DNA from: Acanthosepion esculentum
Lineage: Eukaryota > Mollusca > Cephalopoda > Sepiida > Sepiidae
Reading direction: 5' to 3'
NCBI GenBank assembly: GCA_964036315.1
Contig: OZ038480.1
Span: 15,819,655-15,883,654, forward strand
Length of the DNA stretch: 64,000 nucleotides
How positions within the stretch are numbered: position 1 is the stretch's first letter; each line of letters opens with the position of its first letter. Shown here in pieces: positions 20,465 through 32,489 of the stretch. A program made the translations under genes and the position numbers. Under the pieces are notes generated by a model, which was given only the letters and a program-made list of their open reading frames with translations, had not been told where the DNA came from and made no database searches.

Positions 20465-20661
20465 CTCAAGCGCTGGAGTGGGTAGAGTGGAGATCAATGT
20501 GCTTTAGTGGACTCGGAGCGAGGGCAAGATCTAAAAGGTCAGCCAATCTAACAGTGACCTCATCACACAATCCTCACTTTTGCTCTATATGCGGCCTTCT
20601 TTGCAAATCACTTGCTGGTCTTAAGTGCCACTTAAGATTATCGCACAAAATTCACAACTGA
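20465..20661 (+). pseudogene. LINE ORF end with a C2H2-like finger
   Basis: The frame ends HNPHFCSICGLLCKSLAGLK then CHLRLSH followed by a stop soon after. A C-x2-C-x12-H-x4-H finger at the very C-terminus is typical of some LINE polyproteins. The rest of the LINE is missing; the upstream side is cut by the TA array. A host zinc-finger exon is less likely because no further finger or splice site is seen. Confidence 0.55.
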
Positions 20662-20716
20662 ATCAATTGGTTAAGTTGCCAGATTCTCATATGTCAAAAT
20701 CATTGGGAGGGTCCAT

Positions 20717-20746
<30 letters not shown>

Positions 20747-20747
<1 letters not shown>

Positions 20748-21115
20748 TTTTATTATAATAAATTACAATAAAAACATTTTACATCACTACACAAAAACTT
20801 TCATGTTTTAGTACTAAGATGGTATTTCTTCAGGTAATGGTAGATATAAAAAAAAATGTTTTTATTAGGGAAATTTAAAAACAAATCTTTACCTCTTTTC
20901 ATAAGTTAAAGTTAAGTTTTAATTCTGACTGTAAGTTTTAATTCTGACCTTATGCCCCCCTCTAACTTGAAAAGAGGTAAAGATTTATTTTTAAATTTCA
21001 TTTTTATCACTTGTTATCTACCATCACATGAAGAAGTATAATCTTAGTACCGAAACATGAAAGTTTTTGTCCAGCAATGTAAAATGTTTTTATTGTAATT
21101 TATTATAATAAAAAT
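20747..21115. repeat. Foldback element, about 370 bp
   Basis: The left arm (about 20747-20905: TTACAATAAAAACATTTTAC, CTTTCATGTTTTAGTACT, AAATCTTTACCTCTTTTC) returns as its reverse complement at about 20965-21115, with a loop of roughly 60 bases. Each arm carries a decayed hammerhead-like motif in opposite orientation (20806-20833 minus, 21028-21057 plus). Confidence 0.85.
21028..21057 (+). ncRNA. Decayed hammerhead-like motif in the foldback arm
   Basis: ATGAAGA, AGTATAAT...AGTACC, GAAACATG. It matches the minus-strand motif at 20806-20833 (CTGAAGA, then AAAACATG). Core changes make activity doubtful. Confidence 0.3.
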
Positions 21116-21211
21116 ATTATAATAATATTTTGCTCTACTTTGTACTAAGCATTTTTTTAAAGTAAATGCTATGAACTGTGGACTTTTACTTCATCTGTTC
21201 TTTCTCTCATT

Positions 21212-21215
<4 letters not shown>

Positions 21216-21286
<71 letters not shown>
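21216..21286. repeat. TA microsatellite
   Basis: Pure TA tract of about 35 units. Confidence 0.9.
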
Positions 21287-21289
<3 letters not shown>

Positions 21290-21750
21290 CTCATATGTAA
21301 ATGAAGCAAGACTTATTTCATTATCACAACATTATAGGATAATGATATAAATCTACATTTTTAGTCAACTTTACAACCATTGTATGTAATGTGTGGCAGC
21401 TAGTAGCAAATAACACTAATAAAAATAGTTTCAGTTGTGCTTTCAATTCCTGGTATATCAGCCTAGAATGCAAGGATTTTTAGTGTAATGTCATCAAAAT
21501 GGTGGAAGTTAACAAAGCAGACTTTCTATAGTACTAATAAAGAATGAATATTTCATAAACTTTCATTTGAAAGATAACTGTGTGGAATTTGCAGAAAAAT
21601 ATAAACATGACACAAATTTGTTCAAAGCTGCTAAAATGTAATTAAAAAATTAAGAAATCATTTTCTACGGTAAAAATCAATATCATTTTTTTATTGTATT
21701 GTGCATTAAAAAAAAAAATTACTATCGATATATTTTTCTTTATGTCCTTG
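21290..21750. other. No gene seen
   Basis: AT-rich sequence; nothing recognisable. Confidence 0.4.
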
Positions 21751-21754
21751 ACAG

Positions 21755-21912
21755 AATTGGCGGACATAGCACTAATGTACCTTCCATTATTTATATCAGT
21801 GTTGATTTTTGTTCTCACACCGAGGTACTCTTAGTGTCTAAAAAATCACTAGGTGATGAACCAAATTTAGCACAAGGCCAGAAGTATCAGAACACTGACC
21901 CACTAATTTAAA
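21755..21912 (+). mobile_element. SINE fragment
   Basis: It contains TTTAGCACAAGGCCAGAAGT, the body motif (GGCACAAGGCC) of common cephalopod tRNA-derived SINEs, also present beside the tRNA-like block at 44966-44990. The tRNA head is not clear here. Confidence 0.45.
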
Positions 21913-22854
21913 TAATGTCTCAAAACTCAAAAATCAGAGACAACTAAGAAACATGACAATGACTTAATAGTCTATAAACTTTTACTTCCATATTGATACT
22001 GAATAAGTTCAATTTCGACTAACACATGAAAGGAAGTTTGGCTTGGTCATTAAGTCATTTATGAGTAAAGGGGAATAACTCCTACTAATATGTTTTATCT
22101 TTTGTGGATGTTACCAAAATAGGGGTTTACTTGGGCATTATGTGTTGACAAGTGGTTATCTTCGGGTAACGTCCTTAATCCAAATATGCACCAATTTATG
22201 GCCTTTTAAGAATGCATGTAAAGATAATTTATACAAAAATATATATTTCATGTATTGATAAAAATTTATATCTCTTAAAATAAAATATACAATATTCAAA
22301 GAGTTCATAAGTTCCTATCAGAAAGTTCTTGTGTTGAACGTGAGAGAGAGAGAGAGGGAGAGAGAGACTGTATGTATGTATGTAAATATTTCTTGATAGT
22401 AGTAATGAAATTATTTCACCGGCTGGTTCCTTTACCTGGTTGTCACCTTCTGTTTTTACACTTTTTTAGATAAAGGGATTCATTCCACAATTGTTTCTTG
22501 ATTTCTGGTTGGTTCACAGGTGGGATTCTTGAGTTATTTGACTAACCCTTTTTTTTTCACCTACATTTAGGAATGATAACTTTTTCGCCTCTTTTTTTTA
22601 TTTATTTTTTCTTATCGTTTTGTTTTTATTTTCTTATTGTCAAACGAAAATGGTTTGTCAACTTTCAGTTTTCTGCTTTTTATTTTTTTTATTTTTTGAA
22701 ATAATGAACTTTTTATTTTTCTATCACTACTAAATTGGTTAAAAATAAATACAGCACATGAAGAAGACCAAAAAATGTACAAGATGAAAGATAATAACAA
22801 TAATTCAAATAATATAGAATAATAAAAACACTTGTACGATATAAGCTGCTCTCC
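21913..22854. other. No gene seen
   Basis: AT-rich sequence with a short GAGA run near 22343-22368 and T-rich tracts after 22550. Confidence 0.4.
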
Positions 22855-23726
22855 TAGGGTCCTAAACTTGGACCTATGTTGTTCCTAATTTTCATCAATG
22901 ACCTTCTTGATATCATCAGTTCTCGAATCAGTATCTATGGAGGAGATGGCCCACCTATTTACTCCTGTCTTAATAGTAAGTCTGCTAGGTTCAATACAGT
23001 CAAATTGACAGCTGATCTAAAAAGTGACCTACAATCTGTTGTTAAATGGGGCAAGAAATGGCATATTCATTTTAATGCCTCCAAAATGAAATTGCTCTCA
23101 TTTAATCATCTTAGTGAACCTTTTTTGCCTTCCATCACCATGGCTGATGGTAACCTCCAGGTGAATGACTCATTGTACCTCTTCAGGCTAATGTTTTCCA
23201 CTGGCATGTAGTGGAAAGATTATATTGAATCCAATGCTATATCTGCTGCTAGAAAAGTTGGTTCACTGTGTCATTTCAGACAATTTTTCTTGTCAAAATC
23301 TATCTTAAACATTTATACTTCTACCATTCATCCATTCATTGAATAATGCTGCCATATCTGCTCTGGTGCTTCTGCTATGTTATTATAAATGCTTGATAAA
23401 ATACAAAGAAGAATCTTTTATAATGTTATAAATCCTAACCTGGTATCTCAGCTTCTGTCACTTTTCCACCAGTATAACATAGGTTCCCATACATTTTCTA
23501 TGAATATATTTACATGATAATTGTTGTGATGAGCTTTCCTCTCAACCATATGAATTTAAATGCAGTACTAGATTGACAGTTAGGTCTCATCATTTTATAG
23601 TTGAAATGTGTAGATGTAACTGTAAGTTCTATGATAGTTTCTTTTCTTGGAATTCTTGCTTGTGGAACTCTCTTCTGTTTTCTTGCTCTCCAGTCAATTT
23701 AGATCTTCTCCAGGCACAGGAGTTAT
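22855..23726 (+). pseudogene. LINE reverse transcriptase fragment
   Basis: GPMLFLIFINDLLDIISSRI (the G-x-x-L-G-P-x-L-F-L-I-F-I-N-D-L motif) is followed by YGGDGPPIY where Y-A-D-D should be, so the catalytic aspartates are altered. After about 23215 a second frame gives AISAARKVGSLCHFRQFFLS and STIHPFIE, the C-terminal RT-associated region of the same LINE type as 26190 and 41123 (minus). Stops and frameshifts are frequent. From about 23727 the LINE is replaced by another repeat (family E). Confidence 0.85.
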
Positions 23727-24005
23727 CTCCATATTATATGCAAGACCCTTTTTTTTTGTTTTTCCTTACATTCTGCTTTGCTGTGCAGATATATGTGATA
23801 TATTATTCTCCACATGGAACATGTGTATATATGTATATATAGTTTTGTGTATGTCTTAGTAGTGTAAAGGTCTCTCTGAGAACAAAGTACATTTGTCATT
23901 CCTTTACCTTTCAGCCATACCCTTCTGTTCATGAATTATGGGCTTTATTATGTCACAGATATAATAATGTCCATAATGGGGGAAATACAAATAGGAGAAT
24001 AACTC
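23727..24005 (+). repeat. Family E repeat, copy 1
   Basis: It matches 39777-40027 in the same order: ATCTCCATATTATA, GGTCTCTCTGAGAACAAAG, TTTGTCATTC, CCTTTCAGCCAT, AATAATG(T/C)CCATAATGG. The nature of the family is unknown. Confidence 0.75.
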
Positions 24006-24293
24006 TTTCTACCATATTTCTCCCCCATCAGAATATCTCCATTATCTGTAATAAAAACACAAAAAAAGCTTTCTTTGTTTTGATTAGATTTGAAACAGAT
24101 AAACAAGAATCCTATTTTTTCTCATTTTAGAAATATTTATTAAACAGAATTTTATTTCTGTTTGTAGAGTGTTAGCCAATCTGTATCAGTGACAAAATAC
24201 AAATTAAACTAACCCTCTACTATTTTTACTAAATTCAAATGCAACAAAGACAACAACAACAAGAGAAATAATCAAATAGGCAGATATTTGTTT

Positions 24294-25136
24294 TGATGGA
24301 ATCATCCATATTTACTACTCACCCCTGAATTAAAATACACTCTTCCACCAATCCAGTTTTAGCCAATCAGCATTTCATGTTTTAAATCTTGAATTTTCAT
24401 TGGTTGAGACAACACAAAATGTGTAGCAATTGTCTAAAATCTACTTTCCCGCTCAACGCTCTGGAGCTGATTTTAGACTCAAAAATTAAATAAATAGGAT
24501 CGTTCGATCCAGTTTAAGCAGTCAGCCACACAACCTCCGAGAGATGCTAAATGAATCCATGCATGTCATTACACTGACCTAAAGAACCTTTTGCATGTCA
24601 ACTTGCTGACTCAGTAATCATCATTTCTCTCTCAAACTCTATCTACAAAATTCTAAGAAAAGTGATAATATACGCTACCAAAATAGAAATTGTAATCAGC
24701 AACCAGATAAATTCAAACCAGTCAAAGGTGAACAACTCCTGAAAACTTAAGACATTTATTTCCTATTTTAATCACGCACACAAAGTAACATTTATTTCTA
24801 CATAAGTGACATTTTTCATTCTACACAATTTAATCTGTTTGAATTCATGAACAATCTTGAACTGTGAATTATTAAGATATCAAATCAATATATGGTCATA
24901 CTTTGCATTATTCAATCACAAGTTCACTATATGTATATACATTGTATATAAATGTCTATTATTATTATTGAAACCTAAAATACCATTGTTTCTTATTGAA
25001 TTACGTTGCAATTGATTCTTTTTGAATGCTCACCTTTTTATATTTGTTGTGGACTAATATTGTTGAACACACCTATTATCTAGCCTTCTTACCATTTTAA
25101 CCTTCTGATAAATCAAACTCATAACAATCCCCAACA
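24294..25136. mobile_element. Solo LTR, copy 1
   Basis: It begins TGATGGAATCATCC and ends TAACAATCCCCAACA, so it has TG...CA ends with short inverted ends. The 4-base GTTT occurs on both sides (24290-24293 and 25137-25140), a 4-bp target duplication. The sister copy at 41210-42019 shares both ends and scattered internal blocks. A TATA-like TATATACATTGTATATAAAT lies at about 24930. No internal coding region is present, so it is a solo LTR left by recombination. Ty3/gypsy is the likely class from the 4-bp duplication. Confidence 0.85.
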
Positions 25137-25140
25137 GTTT

Positions 25141-26185
25141 TAACAGAAAATATTTATAATATAATATATAAATATATATATAATAAAGTTGTTTAAAACA
25201 TTTTAGAGTTCTTCGTTGTGTGATCAAGGGTAATATAAAAGGTATTATGCTATAGATCTGGTAATAAATTAAACAGTTTATGTTGATGGTGAAATTGAAT
25301 GAAATAGATTGCTTGACTTACTGTAGAGTTGTCTTGCTTTGACTGATATAGTTATGACTTCCTTTATGCTGTTAAGATATTGAGTGAGTTGGTTTCTGAA
25401 TCTTGTCTTAGTTGAATTTGTCACTAGATGAGTTGATGTTGAAAAGAAATTGAATTCCACAAGCCGGGTTGATGTTAATAAAAATTAACTTTTAGCAAGG
25501 AAGTTGGGTTTCATGGATTCGTGTGATTATTTTAAGAACTCACTGTTGAAGTTTCATATTTATGAGTTTTCTTGATCATGTGAGGGCTTGAGAACATTTA
25601 CATTTTTTTGGTGCATTGAACTCTGAAAAGGTCAACTTGAAGTCAACGGTGCAGGCATAGGCAGAAACAGGACATTATTATTTATGGACCAATCAGAAAG
25701 CATCGTTTCGTACTGAACTCTTTTGAAAGGTTCAGCACAAACTGAGAATACTTAGCTGTGATCCTCTTTTAACAGGTTTAAAGCGGAGAATGTAGAAATC
25801 TAATTCTACATGTTATAAATATTTCTAACAAGCATATTAACAAGCACTTAATTAAAATCAAAATATTTGAATAAAATATTTAATATATAACTTAAATGTT
25901 TTAATAGTATACTTAATTTATATTTCCCAATTAGATTTTGTGCTTTTTCTTGAATTTCTAAAACAACAGAATTATTATAAGAATAACAAAAACATTAAAA
26001 CAAGATTTATCTACTAAAATCTTTGATATTTTAACGTTAGCCACTTGTTAAAGGGAGATAACTAATGATATACAACTGTTTACAAATAAATACAAGAAAA
26101 AGAAGTATTTTTTAAAAGCTGCATTATAATTTAGGAGTTAAAATTCTTGAAATTCTTCCTCAGGTCTTAAAATCTGCATATACCA
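25141..26185. other. No gene seen
   Basis: AT-rich sequence with a tract of TATATAA near 25150-25185. No protein or shared repeat was found. Confidence 0.4.
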
Positions 26186-26187
26186 AT

Positions 26188-26957
26188 TTGTTAAGTTTCA
26201 ATCCCATTAACTGTTGTCTAAATATAATAAACAAAGTTGGTTCCCTGTGCCGAGCCAGGAAATTCTTCTCCCCGGAATCGATCCTCCAAGTCTATAAGTC
26301 TACCATTCGACCTTGCATGGAGTATTGCTGCCATTTATGGTCTGGGGCCCCTGCATGTTGCCTCAGGGTTCTTGATAAGATCCAGAGACGGATATGCAAT
26401 GTGATTGGCCCTGATCTGTCATCTCATCTGCAGTCGCTCTCTCACAGACACGATGTTGCATCGCTCTGCCTTTTCTACAAGTACTTCCACAGTAATTGCT
26501 CCGAGGAGTTGCTTTCGCTTGTCTCTAAGCCTCGTGAATTTAAGCGTCCTACGAGGCTGGCATCCTGTTACCACCCCTTCACCGTTGAAACTGTTAGATG
26601 TAGACGTCTTTTCTACTCCAATAGCTTCATGTCTCGCACATCTCGTCTATGGAACTCCCTTCCCTATTACTGTTTCCCTGACAAATACAATCTCCAACGG
26701 TTTAAGTGTAGCATCAATCGTCATCTCCAATTGCCTTGATCTATCCACTTCCCTTCTCCACTTCCTGACATCTTTCATTCCTATCTGCTCTCGCTCTATA
26801 TCTTCCGTAACCCCCCTGCCTCGATCGACCCTCCGTCCTTCTCTTTCTCCACATCCCTTCCTTTACCACTCCTATCTGCTTTTCCTCCAACCCTTCTGTA
26901 ACCCCATGCGTGATAGTGGCCACCTGCCTTGCTTGGGGTGATATGCTTAAAAAAAAA
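26188..26957 (+). pseudogene. LINE 3' end: RT C-terminal region and tail
   Basis: The 183-residue frame reads INKVGSLCRARKFFSPESIL, then VYKSTIRPCMEYCCHLWSGA, KIQRRICNVIGPDL and, near the end, TSRLWNSLPYYCFP. This is the region after the RT palm in jockey-like LINEs, ending in the R-x-x-x-x-W-N-S-L-P signature. The frame stops at 26739. A GC-richer 3' UTR follows and ends CCTTGCTTGGGGTGATATGC then poly-A at 26943. The 5' part is missing, a typical 5' truncation. This is the best preserved copy of the family; others are at 22855, 41123-42195 (minus), 51440 and 60490. Confidence 0.85.
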
Positions 26958-27545
26958 TATTTTCAAACCCAAATTACAGCATTTAAACTAACAAAGGAAA
27001 CAATGTTTTTTCTTTTTTGCATTTTCTTAAGCTAGTGTTCATATGAAATACAAATTTTATTGTAACCTAATTATGTACAATAATGGATCATATGCAATAT
27101 AGGTGAACAATTTAAGTAGAAAAACTGAAAATAAATACAATGTATCTAAATACAAATTTGAGATGTGTCAGAATAGATCATTCCATCTTAAATCAACAAT
27201 GTTTTGTAGCAATTTTTGACATCAACTTGAGATTTTTCTTGTTAAAAAGTTGAATATCTTAGTACATTGAACATTATAGATAAAAAAATAATGAATTTTA
27301 TATAATGTTTTTTCAAGACTTAGTATGAGAAAAACAAATTCATGGATCTGGACCAAAAAATGACCCCAGAATGACATAAAAATCTGCAAACAATTTCTCA
27401 TCCTTTAATAGTCAGTTGTGGTTAATTTGTAATGTATATAAATATAGGTAGAAAAAAGAAAATGTTGTGAACATCTCAAAAACTGCCTGGGGCTCCCAGT
27501 CAAGCTTTCCATCCCCGTTGAGGGTTCAGGGATAGTATGTACCGC
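26958..27545. other. No gene seen
   Basis: AT-rich sequence, nothing recognised. Confidence 0.4.
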
Positions 27546-27550
27546 CCCAG

Positions 27551-27551
27551 C

Positions 27552-27637
<86 letters not shown>
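27551..27637. repeat. (CA)n microsatellite
   Basis: About 43 CA units with one AAA interruption. Confidence 0.95.
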
Positions 27638-27638
<1 letters not shown>

Positions 27639-27639
27639 A

Positions 27640-28555
27640 AAGTACAGAAGAAATTATTGCATTTAAATCCTGTTGATAATACTTTTTGGCTTCACTTCTA
27701 ACTGGGGATCCATCTGTCAAACAATGCCTCCAAACACGTAGGAGTTCAACATATTTTAATGCACAGAAAAAATTATGTACACTTTAAACCCGTTCACAAA
27801 TTGGTAATCTTTATGGAATTAAAAGAAAAAAAACATGATTATCCCTCATTTAAAAGATATTTTTTTACAAAAAAAACATTCCTTGTAATAAAAATCTTCC
27901 CATTTTTTTGCTTTGAGATTTTTCTTCATGTGACTCCTTGTTTCTTTGGTGATGTAATTAAACATATTAAATATAATAAGTAATATTCTTCAATTCCAAC
28001 CCTTTACTTTCTGATTGAAGAAGAAATATCTTTTCCAACTGTGTCATAAAACCTGTCTCTTTAACACCTGTCTCTTTTTTGCAAAGCAACAAAACTCTTA
28101 ATTTGGGAACATGCTGAAAAAAATTGAACTTGGTATAAGGAATGCATTTTAATCATATTAAATTTTGACTTTGTACTTTATTTATTGTCATTGTATAGAA
28201 ACAGATCTTTTTCAAAATCCATATAGAATAATTATTGAACTGATGAGTAATAACATCAATAAAGTTAGTGCATTTTCAGGGAATCAAAGTTATATATACT
28301 GTAAGTCTCTTAGTAGGTTCAAAGTAATATATTAATAGAGGGATTGTTTTTGGCCATCTGGCAGAAAGCAAATTTGAGCTTGTAAATAAACCAGTTATAG
28401 GGTTTCCAGAATATGACTTATTCAAAATCTAGATACCCACTCATAGGTCTCAACTCCAATAAAGTTTTAACTGAGTGAAGAACAACATCTTTACCAGATG
28501 AGCCACATCCATTGTTTATTAACAACATACTGAAATATCTTTTTACACTACTTCC
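27640..28555. other. No gene seen
   Basis: AT-rich; small frames without known domains. Confidence 0.4.
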
Positions 28556-28559
28556 TCGA

Positions 28560-28692
28560 ATTTTGTTACAGGAGTAGAGGTTTATCCTGGGTTTCCAGTT
28601 CCTTCTAAAGTCTTCTCATTCTCTTTTACTCCCAGTAACACCATCTTAGTGGCATTATCGTTTTCTTGGGGTAAACTGGTTAAAAAATAAAA
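28560..28692 (+). repeat. LINE 3' tail fragment
   Basis: ACTCCCAGTAACACCAT, GTGGCATTATC, TTCTTGGGGTAAACTGGTTA then A-rich. It aligns with the ends near 51600-51675 and 60515-60575. Confidence 0.5.
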
Positions 28693-29155
28693 AATGAAAT
28701 ATGTGGTACTAATATGACATTGGCAATTCTAGAAGATATAAGAGGAGATATTAATCTATTCAGTAAAGTAGAAGAGTTCTTTGGTGATTAGCCAGTGGCA
28801 AAACATGAGATGCGGAATTACAACTGTGAGGTGAAATACGCTGAGGAAAATGTTAATAATTTAAGCAACTTTGATTTAAAGTCCAATGTTAATAGTTTGG
28901 AGGTTAGAAGAGCGGTCAGTATGGTTTTAGATTAAATTCTATAGGTTAACCTCTCAGAATAAAAATCATAGGTACCATTTTGATAAGTACTTGGTAGGTA
29001 CTTCCTTAATATTCTGTACAGAGATCAATACTTGTAGGGGTAAAAAGAAAACTAAAAATTAGTAGGAAAAATATTTAATAGTGAGAATAAATTATCTGAG
29101 AAGCTTAAAACAATTGAGGAATGTTTGCTCTAGAATTAAGTAAAATCTTCTCCAC
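28693..29155. other. No gene seen
   Basis: AT-rich; nothing recognised. Confidence 0.35.
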
Positions 29156-29760
29156 ATTAATTTGGATTTTTTTTATTTAGTCTTTTTTTATTTAATTCAT
29201 TTTTTAAAATGTATTAAATGTATTGAATTTATTTTTTAATTTAACAGTTATTTTTTTTATTAAAATGTTTTATATAAATTCTTTATTTAATTTTTGAAAA
29301 ATTTCTTTTAGGTTTTAGTTAATTTTTTATTTAATTTTTTTAATTATTTTTGGTTACTTTTAATTTAATTTTCTATTTAAATTTATTTTTACTATTTTGA
29401 TTTTTTTTCTTATTAAAATTATTTTTTAAAAATTTTTATTTCAGTTTCTATTTATTTCAGTTTTTTACAGATTTTTTAAAATTATTTTGGATTTAAATTT
29501 TTTTAAATTATTTTTGTTTAATTTTTTTTAATTTACTTAAATTTCTTTTTGTAATTTTAATACTTTTTACTAATTTTTTTATTTGATTTTTTATTTAAAT
29601 TGTTGCATTTACATTATTTATTTAAATTTCTGGGATTTAATTTTTTTAAAATTATTTTTGTTTAATTTGTTTTATTTAATTTTTCTTTTTTAAAATCTTT
29701 TTTACTTTATTTTTTATTTAAATTTTTTATTTAAATCTTATTTCTATTCATATCCAATAT
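29156..29760. repeat. Low-complexity T/A stretch
   Basis: About 600 bases consisting almost wholly of TTTATTT, TTTAATTT and TTTTAAA runs. It has little G or C and no regular unit. Confidence 0.85.
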
Positions 29761-30240
29761 TTTGAGGGGACAATTTGCTTATTTTTTTAAAATAACCTTT
29801 TGACCTTCTATTGTTTTATCCAGACCAGTCTTGTTGGCCTTATTCTGGTTATAACTCAGTTGCATTTGTAAACTCTCTCTCATGACTGCGACACCATTTT
29901 TTTCTAAGTAATTTAGCCTCATGAAGTGATGGCCTCAATATGGTGCAGCTGTAATGCTGGAAAATGATCCAATATATGCATCTTCCTCCTCTTTATTTCG
30001 TTTTCTTTCTTTCCTTTAATTTACTGTAGATTTACATCTGCCTCCTATAATGACATGGTCTCTGAGAGAGAAGTCTTCCACCTTTTTTTCTCTTCTTTTT
30101 CACATGCATAAGATTAGTGTTTACTGGTGAAAATGGACTTATTTCTGTATAGAGTCAAGTGAGTACTAGTAAGTCAGTTGTCACATAGCACAGGGGAAGA
30201 ACTTCTACATCACAGACTAGAAGACAACACAACATCACCA
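29761..30240. other. No gene seen
   Basis: Nothing recognised; this is the approach to gypsy element 3. Confidence 0.35.
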
Positions 30241-30249
30241 ATAGGATCT

Positions 30250-30824
30250 CTAACATAATTGGACAAGCCACACTTTATAGAAACATGGATTCATTGTTTT
30301 GCTGTCCTGGCAGGGGCCAAGAAGTTAAAAGACCACAAAGTTGCAGGTGGGGAGAATGAGATTACAGATCTCTTTTTAGCTTTGGCAGGATATGAAGCTA
30401 TCAGAAAAATCTCTGTCATGGCGTATCCCAGGGAATTGGAGGATTTGACCTTTTCACAAATTTTGGACATTATAAAGAGAAATTTGCAAAGAAGTTGGTT
30501 ATTGCAGAGCGGACAAAGCTTCTTGTGAGCAAACAAGAGTCAAATGAAACAATAATACAGTATGTACACAAGCTATGAGAGGCTTCCAGATTCTGTGAGT
30601 TTGAAAAACTTGGCACTGGAGAAATAGCCATTGAAGATGATTAGATACAGTTGAGATTAATCTTTATTTGAAGATGTGTATGATGCTTTGTGCAAACACA
30701 AAATTTTAGAACAGTTACAACTGACTAATATGTCCTTGGATGCATTTATAGAGTTTCTGCGACAATTAGAATTAATTGAAAAAATTAAATACAACCCAGA
30801 GTAATGCTGAAGCATACAGTATGT
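30250..30824 (+). pseudogene. gypsy element 3, gag
   Basis: The frame 30259-30528 resembles the N-terminal capsid region of an invertebrate Gag (an I-E-T-W stretch, then FLALAGYEAIRKISVMAYPR and LEDLTFSQILDIIKRN). After a frameshift it continues through RTKLLVSKQESNETIIQYVH. Further debris runs until a family A retroposon interrupts it at 30838. The part after the insertion carries the zinc knuckle (31720-31800). Confidence 0.65.
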
Positions 30825-30837
30825 TGAATTAGCTTGT

Positions 30838-31340
30838 TTGGTTTGGTTTAGTTATTTTGTTTTACGGCATATCAACCTCAATGGGTTATTTAATGCCGAC
30901 AACATTTTTAGGATAGATTCGTATGAATAGAATATGTATTCTTTGGTTTAGATTGGTTTGGTTTATTTTGTTTTACAGCATATCAACCTCAATGGGTTAT
31001 TTAATGCCGACAACATTTTTAGGATAGATTCGTATGAATAGAATATGTATTCTTTGGTTTAGATTGGTTTGGTTTATTTTGTTTTATGGCATATCAACCT
31101 CAATGGGTTATTTAATGCCGACAACATTTTTAGGATAGATTCGTATGAATAGAATATGTATTCTTTGGTTTAGATTGGTTTGGTTTATTTTGTTTTACGG
31201 CATATCAACCTCAATGGGTTATTTAATGCCGACAACATTTTTAGGATAGATTCATATGAATAGAATATGTATTCTTTGGTTTAGATTGGTTTGGTTTATT
31301 TTGTTTTATGGCATATCAACCTCAATGGGTTATTTAATAC
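30838..31340 (+). repeat. 111-bp tandem repeat, 4-5 units
   Basis: The landmark GGCATATCAACCTCAATGGG recurs every 111 bases (30867, 30978, 31089, 31200, 31311). The units are nearly identical, differing mainly at one ACGGC/ACAGC/ATGGC position, so the expansion is recent. Confidence 0.95.
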
Positions 31341-31649
31341 TGACAAAAATTTTATTGCTGGTAATATTTTGTTTTGTCAAAAATCTGTTTCTGGTAATAT
31401 ATTTCCTTCAAAATTGTATTGCTGGTAATAATTTTTTTCAAAAAAGTATTGCTGGTAATAGTTAACTATTTGCCCATAGCTGGGACCCAAACAGGTGCTA
31501 ACACCCCGGGTCAGGGTGGACCTGGGAACACCAGCAATTACGAGGTGGTTCTATGCTTATCAAAACTTCCTGATCAGAGACCTTGCTGCTGGACGTAGTT
31601 TAACGTCTTAACCAGGTCACAGATGTAGTTTAACATCTTACCCAGGACA
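30838..31649 (+). mobile_element. Family A retroposon, copy 2, with internal tandem expansion
   Basis: It is flanked by the 13-base direct repeat TGAATTAGCTTGT at 30825-30837 and 31650-31662, so the borders are exact. The body matches copy 1, but the head module has been repeated about five times (30838-31340). It interrupts the gag frame of gypsy element 3. Confidence 0.9.
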
Positions 31650-31662
31650 TGAATTAGCTTGT

Positions 31663-31975
31663 GTGATGCAAATACTGTGATAAAAAGCATGAACAGGACA
31701 ATAAAAAAATGTCCAGATTTAGAACAAGTATGCTGGAATTGTCAAAAGAAAAAACATTTTCAGTTTGGTGCAAGGATAAAAGGTGCAAGGATAAAAGGAA
31801 AGTAGAAAGAGTAGAAAATGTAAACTCTCCTCAGGAAAATATGGCTGTATTTGCTATTCAAAGAAATAAAGAGAAAAGTGCCAAGGAAAAAATGAAATTG
31901 AATGGCATAACTTTTCCTATACACGAAAACAGTGGGAGTGATGTCACCCTAATCCCACTAAATTTCTAGGAACAA
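31663..31975 (+). pseudogene. gypsy element 3, zinc knuckle and protease
   Basis: One frame reads VCWNCQKKKHFQFG, a CCHC zinc knuckle with the last Cys lost through a missing base. A second frame gives NGITFPIHENSGSDVTLIPL, the protease active-site segment. Its catalytic D-T/S-G reads N-S-G, so it is inactive. Confidence 0.65.
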
Positions 31976-32485
31976 ATGGGAAAACCCAAATTAAAGAAAA
32001 GTTGACTTAGACTATGACAGTGTAGAGGACCGCTGGGTTTGAGTGTTGTTGAATTAGAAACACGTGCTGTTTATTTCCTGCTAGAAGAAGGTCCAACTAC
32101 AAAAACAATGACAGACTCAAATTATGTCCAACCGAAGATGTAAAGAAAACAAACAAGACCAATATATACATGTCAACAAATATATTTATTAAACAACAAA
32201 TTTACAAGTGACAAATACATTAACATTTGTGTTTGTGTGTGAAAGTAAAGAGTTTGTTCTTTGATGAATGTTCGTACATACGTGTATATGTGTATAATTT
32301 TCACGGTGTCTTCCACAAATGGGAAGACACGGATTTCTATGAGAGATTACATTTTTAAATGTGTCCGCTGAAATGCAAAGTGAAAAAGATAAAAAGACAA
32401 AAAGTTGCCCAGTATTTATAGTGTAGGGAGAGTGACCCCTAGTGGACAATTAAGGAATTAAGGAGGAGCTAAATTCGACATCAAT
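31976..32485. other. Unidentified insertion between protease and RT
   Basis: No gypsy protein is recognisable in this 500-base block, which separates protease from RT. It may be a nested non-coding element. A small minus-strand frame (32189-32449) shows no known domain. Confidence 0.35.
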
Positions 32486-32489
32486 TCTA

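Noticed and set aside
22612..22800. Lysine-rich minus-strand ORF
   Set aside because: It results from an A/T homopolymer-rich stretch; no domain.
26405..26941. 178-codon frame overlapping the LINE
   Set aside because: It is an alternative frame of the LINE 3' end. The frame at 26188-26739 holds the conserved motifs.
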